A stretch of DNA of 64,000 nucleotides from Niveibacterium terrae. Lineage in GTDB: Bacteria > Pseudomonadota > Gammaproteobacteria > Burkholderiales > Rhodocyclaceae. The DNA lies in NCBI RefSeq assembly GCF_048213115.1, contig NZ_CP172404.1, positions 1,302,001-1,366,000 on the forward strand, given 5' to 3'. Positions 61,674-64,000 of this stretch are shown piece after piece. The position numbers were made by a program, and so were the translations under genes. The stretch's first letter is position 1, and every line of letters begins with the position of its first letter. The notes under the pieces are model-generated. The model was given only the letters and a program-made list of their open reading frames with translations, ran no database searches and was not told the origin of the DNA.

Positions 61674-62224
61674 TGAAAGTGATTCAAACGGCACTGCCCG
61701 AAGTGCTGATCCTCGAACCCAAGGTTTTTGGCGATGCGCGCGGTTTCTTCATGGAGAGCTTCAATGCGAAGACTTTCCGCGAAGCGACCGGACTCGACGT
61801 CGAGTTCGTCCAGGACAATCAGTCCCGCTCCACGCGCGGCGTGCTGCGCGGCGTTCATTACCAGAACCCGAATCCGCAGGGCAAGCTCGTGCGCGCGACC
61901 CAGGGCGCGGTTTTCGACGTTGCGGTCGATCTGCGTGCATCCTCTCCGAATTTCGGAAAATGGGTCGGTGTCGAACTGACCGGTGAGAACCACCGCCAGC
62001 TCTGGGTCCCGGCCGGCTTCGGTCACGGTTTCCTGGTCCTTTCCGAAACCGCGGACTTCCTCTACAAGACCACCGACTACTACGCGCCCGAGAACGAGCA
62101 CTGCATCTGCTGGAATGATCCGGCTCTGGCGATCGCCTGGCCCCTGGACGGAATTGAACCGAAGATCTCGGCCAAGGATGCCCAGGGAAAGGCGCTTGCC
62201 GAAGCGAAGGTTTTCGCAGACTGA
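61673..62224 (+). CDS. rfbC: dTDP-4-dehydrorhamnose 3,5-epimerase
   Basis: RfbC (RmlC) epimerises C3 and C5 of dTDP-4-keto-6-deoxyglucose. The 183-residue cupin has ARGFFMESFN, VEFVQDNQSRSTRGVLRGVHYQNPNPQGKLVRATQGAVFDVAVDLR with the catalytic His, VPAGFGHGFLVLSETADFLYKTTDYY and the Tyr/Asp region, in RmlC order. It is coupled to rfbA by a TGATG overlap. With rfbB, rfbD and rfbA the pathway is complete. The gene order here is B, (acyltransferase), D, A, C. Confidence 0.97.
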   Translation: MKVIQTALPEVLILEPKVFGDARGFFMESFNAKTFREATGLDVEFVQDNQSRSTRGVLRGVHYQNPNPQGKLVRATQGAVFDVAVDLRASSPNFGKWVGVELTGENHRQLWVPAGFGHGFLVLSETADFLYKTTDYYAPENEHCICWNDPALAIAWPLDGIEPKISAKDAQGKALAEAKVFAD

Positions 62225-62257
62225 GTCCTTCCGATAAAAAGAAAAGAGGGTGCGCGT

Positions 62258-63361
62258 ATGGCCAAGGGAATGATCCTCGCCGCAGGGCAGGGGACACGGG
62301 TTCGCCCGCTGACCAAGAACATGCCGAAGCCGATGATTCCGATTCTCGGCAAACCGGTCATGGAATACCTGATCGAACATCTGGCCCGCTACGGCGTGCG
62401 CGAGATCATGATCAACGTCGCGTTCAACCACTACAAGATCGAGAACTACTTCGGCGATGGGCGTCGTTTCGGCGTCGAGCTGGGTTACTCGTTCGAGGGC
62501 GGGCGCGAATACGGTGACATCGTTCCGAAGTCGGTCGGTTCGGCCGGCGGCATGAAGAAGATCCAGGACTTCGGCGGCTTCTTCGACGATACGACGATCG
62601 TGCTGTGCGGCGATGCGCTGATCGATCTCGATATCGGCATGGCACTGCACGAGCACCGCAGCAAGGGCGCTCTGGCGAGCCTGATCGCGCTCGATGTGCC
62701 GCGCGCCGACGTGCAGAACTACGGCATCGTCGTGCCCGACAAGGACGGGAAGGTCCTCTCCTTCCAGGAGAAGCCCAAACCCGCGGAGGCCAAGTCGACG
62801 CTCGCCTCGACCGGCATCTACATCTTCGAGCCTGAGGTTCTGGATCTGATCCCGTCGAACAAGACTTTCGACATCGGCTCCGATCTCTTCCCGCTGCTGG
62901 TCGAGAAGAAGCTGCCCTTCTATGCGCAGAAGCGTTTCTTCAACTGGATCGATATCGGTCGGGTCACCGACTACTGGTCGGTGCTGCAGCGCGTGTTGAG
63001 GGGCGAAGTCGCCGAGATGGACATGCCTGGCCGCGAAATCCGCCCGGGCGTCTGGGTTGGTTTGAACACTTCGATCGCCTGGGATCAGGTCAAGATCAGC
63101 GGTCCGGTCTATATCGGCTCGAATGCGCGGATCGAGCCTGGGGCCACGATCGTCGGGCCGGCCTGGATCGGTCACGGCTGCCACATCCGCGCGGGAGCCC
63201 GGGTGACCCGCAGCATCGTGTTCGAATACACGCGCATCGCTGAAGGCATGAATTTCAATGAAGTGGTGCTGTCTCCGCAGTACTGCGTCGACCGCAACGG
63301 CGACACGGTCTATGTCGGCGATGACCGCAGCGAGCTCCGCTGGGGCGACTCAAGAGGTTGA
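62258..63361 (+). CDS. Sugar-phosphate nucleotidylyltransferase with left-handed beta-helix tail
   Basis: The 367-residue product has a GT-A pyrophosphorylase domain with KGMILAAGQGTRVRPLTKNMPKPMIPILGKPVMEYLIEHLARYGV, followed by a C-terminal hexapeptide-repeat region (VYIGSNARIEPGATIVGPAWIGHGCHIRAGARVTRSIVF). This is the mannose-1-phosphate guanylyltransferase-like class, which also contains glucose-1-phosphate enzymes. With manB upstream, GDP-mannose supply is a reasonable inference, but the nucleotide cannot be assigned by eye. It follows rfbC by 33 bases and precedes galE by four. Confidence 0.85.
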   Translation: MAKGMILAAGQGTRVRPLTKNMPKPMIPILGKPVMEYLIEHLARYGVREIMINVAFNHYKIENYFGDGRRFGVELGYSFEGGREYGDIVPKSVGSAGGMKKIQDFGGFFDDTTIVLCGDALIDLDIGMALHEHRSKGALASLIALDVPRADVQNYGIVVPDKDGKVLSFQEKPKPAEAKSTLASTGIYIFEPEVLDLIPSNKTFDIGSDLFPLLVEKKLPFYAQKRFFNWIDIGRVTDYWSVLQRVLRGEVAEMDMPGREIRPGVWVGLNTSIAWDQVKISGPVYIGSNARIEPGATIVGPAWIGHGCHIRAGARVTRSIVFEYTRIAEGMNFNEVVLSPQYCVDRNGDTVYVGDDRSELRWGDSRG

Positions 63362-63365
63362 TCCG

Positions 63366-64000
63366 ATGAATATTTTTGTGACCGGAGGAGCCGGCTATCT
63401 CGGCTCCCACACCTGCCTTGAACTGCTCAAGGCGGGGCACGACGTGACCGTCTATGACAATTTCAGCAACAGCCACCCTGAGGCTCTGGCCCGGGTCGCG
63501 CGGCTCGCAGGCCGCGCGGCGAGGCTCGTCCGCGGCGACATCCGCGACGGCGCGGCGCTGACCGCGGCGCTGCGGGCGAGTGGCGCCGAGGCAGTGATCC
63601 ACTTCGCCGGTCTCAAGGCGGTCGGCGAATCGGTCGAAAAGCCGCTCTTCTACTACGACAACAACGTCGTCGGCACCGTACGCCTGCTCGAAGCGATGAC
63701 GGAGGTGGGCGTCAAGTCTCTGGTCTTCAGCTCGTCGGCGACCGTCTACGGCGACCCTCAGCACCTGCCGCTGACCGAGGATCATCCGCTGTCGGCGACC
63801 AACCCCTATGGTCGGACCAAGCTCGTCATCGAGGACATGCTGCGCGATTTCCACCGCAGCGCGCCGGATTGGCGGATCGCGATCCTGCGCTATTTCAACC
63901 CGGTCGGCGCGCACGAGAGCGGCCTGATTGGCGAGGATCCGCAAGGCATTCCGAACAATCTTCTGCCTTTCGTGGCCCAGGTCGCGGTCGGTCGTCGCGA
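63366..64000 (+). CDS. galE: UDP-glucose 4-epimerase, cut by window end
   Basis: The visible 211 codons match GalE, which interconverts UDP-glucose and UDP-galactose. The NAD motif is TGGAGYLGSHTCLELLKAGHDVTVYDNFSNS. Further blocks are HFAGLKAVGESVEKPLFYYDNNVVGTVRLLEAM, LVFSSSATVYG, NPYGRTKLVIEDML with the Tyr-x-x-x-Lys pair and LRYFNPVGAHESGLIGEDPQGIPNNLLPFVAQVA. The reading frame stays open to base 64000, so about 125 codons are missing from view. It lies four bases after the pyrophosphorylase and should provide galactose for the polymer. Confidence 0.95.
   Translation, partial: MNIFVTGGAGYLGSHTCLELLKAGHDVTVYDNFSNSHPEALARVARLAGRAARLVRGDIRDGAALTAALRASGAEAVIHFAGLKAVGESVEKPLFYYDNNVVGTVRLLEAMTEVGVKSLVFSSSATVYGDPQHLPLTEDHPLSATNPYGRTKLVIEDMLRDFHRSAPDWRIAILRYFNPVGAHESGLIGEDPQGIPNNLLPFVAQVAVGRR

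Overview
The window is high-GC, gene-dense bacterial chromosome. It carries about 61 protein genes, with no tRNA, rRNA, CRISPR array or insertion sequence that I could recognise. Gene content points to a free-living betaproteobacterium, most plausibly of the Rhodocyclales/Zoogloea type: an exosortase-B (XrtB) extracellular polysaccharide locus with EpsD/E/F/G/I/L, a monofunctional RelA, divergent ppk/ppx, and glycogen genes beside polyphosphate genes. The taxonomic call is inference from gene families, not from a search.

Region by region. 0-1.5 kb: ispF, thpR and a host-attachment-family gene; a diverged second copy of the ispF tail lies between ispF and thpR. 1.9-10.2 kb: a glycogen/alpha-glucan operon (glgP-glgB-glgX-malQ) closed by a strong terminator. 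10.2-13.9 kb: mtfA, relA, msrA. 13.9-18.4 kb: a CoA-binding protein and a half-size TauE protein on the minus strand; then a compact operon of periplasmic rhodanese, UPF0251 (DUF134) regulator, a Cys/His-rich mini-protein, an IscA-like protein with displaced cysteines and a NifX-like protein, followed by a ZIP metal transporter and RNase Z. 18.4-22.2 kb: ppk and ppx diverge around a Pho-box-like repeat. 22.2-28.1 kb: an Mce/Mla-type lipid ABC transporter operon, a TatD-family hydrolase, and etfBA. 28.2-36.5 kb: an AEC permease, a MarR-controlled EmrAB/NodT-type tripartite efflux operon, an MFS exporter, an EndA-type nuclease lipoprotein and a YciI-like protein.

36.7-64 kb is one large exopolysaccharide island. 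A polyprenyl-phosphate sugar transferase diverges from epsL. A PEP-CTERM surface protein with a TTG start follows, then epsD-epsE-epsF-epsG, exosortase xrtB and epsI. Next come glycosyltransferases, a Wzy-like polymerase/ligase, a flippase fused to a polysaccharide pyruvyl-transferase domain, a secreted GH99-like hydrolase and a DUF1972 glycosyltransferase. The island ends with sugar-nucleotide supply (phosphomannomutase, rfbB, an O-acyltransferase, rfbD, rfbA, rfbC, an NDP-sugar pyrophosphorylase, galE cut by the window end). Together these predict a rhamnose-containing, acylated and probably pyruvylated polymer made on a lipid carrier, flipped, polymerised and exported, with an exosortase processing a co-encoded surface protein.

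The items most worth follow-up are the flippase-pyruvyltransferase fusion, the Cys/His-rich metallocluster cassette, the duplicated ispF tail, and the regulatory layout around the PEP-CTERM gene. Promoter and hairpin calls were made by eye and are weaker than the gene calls.
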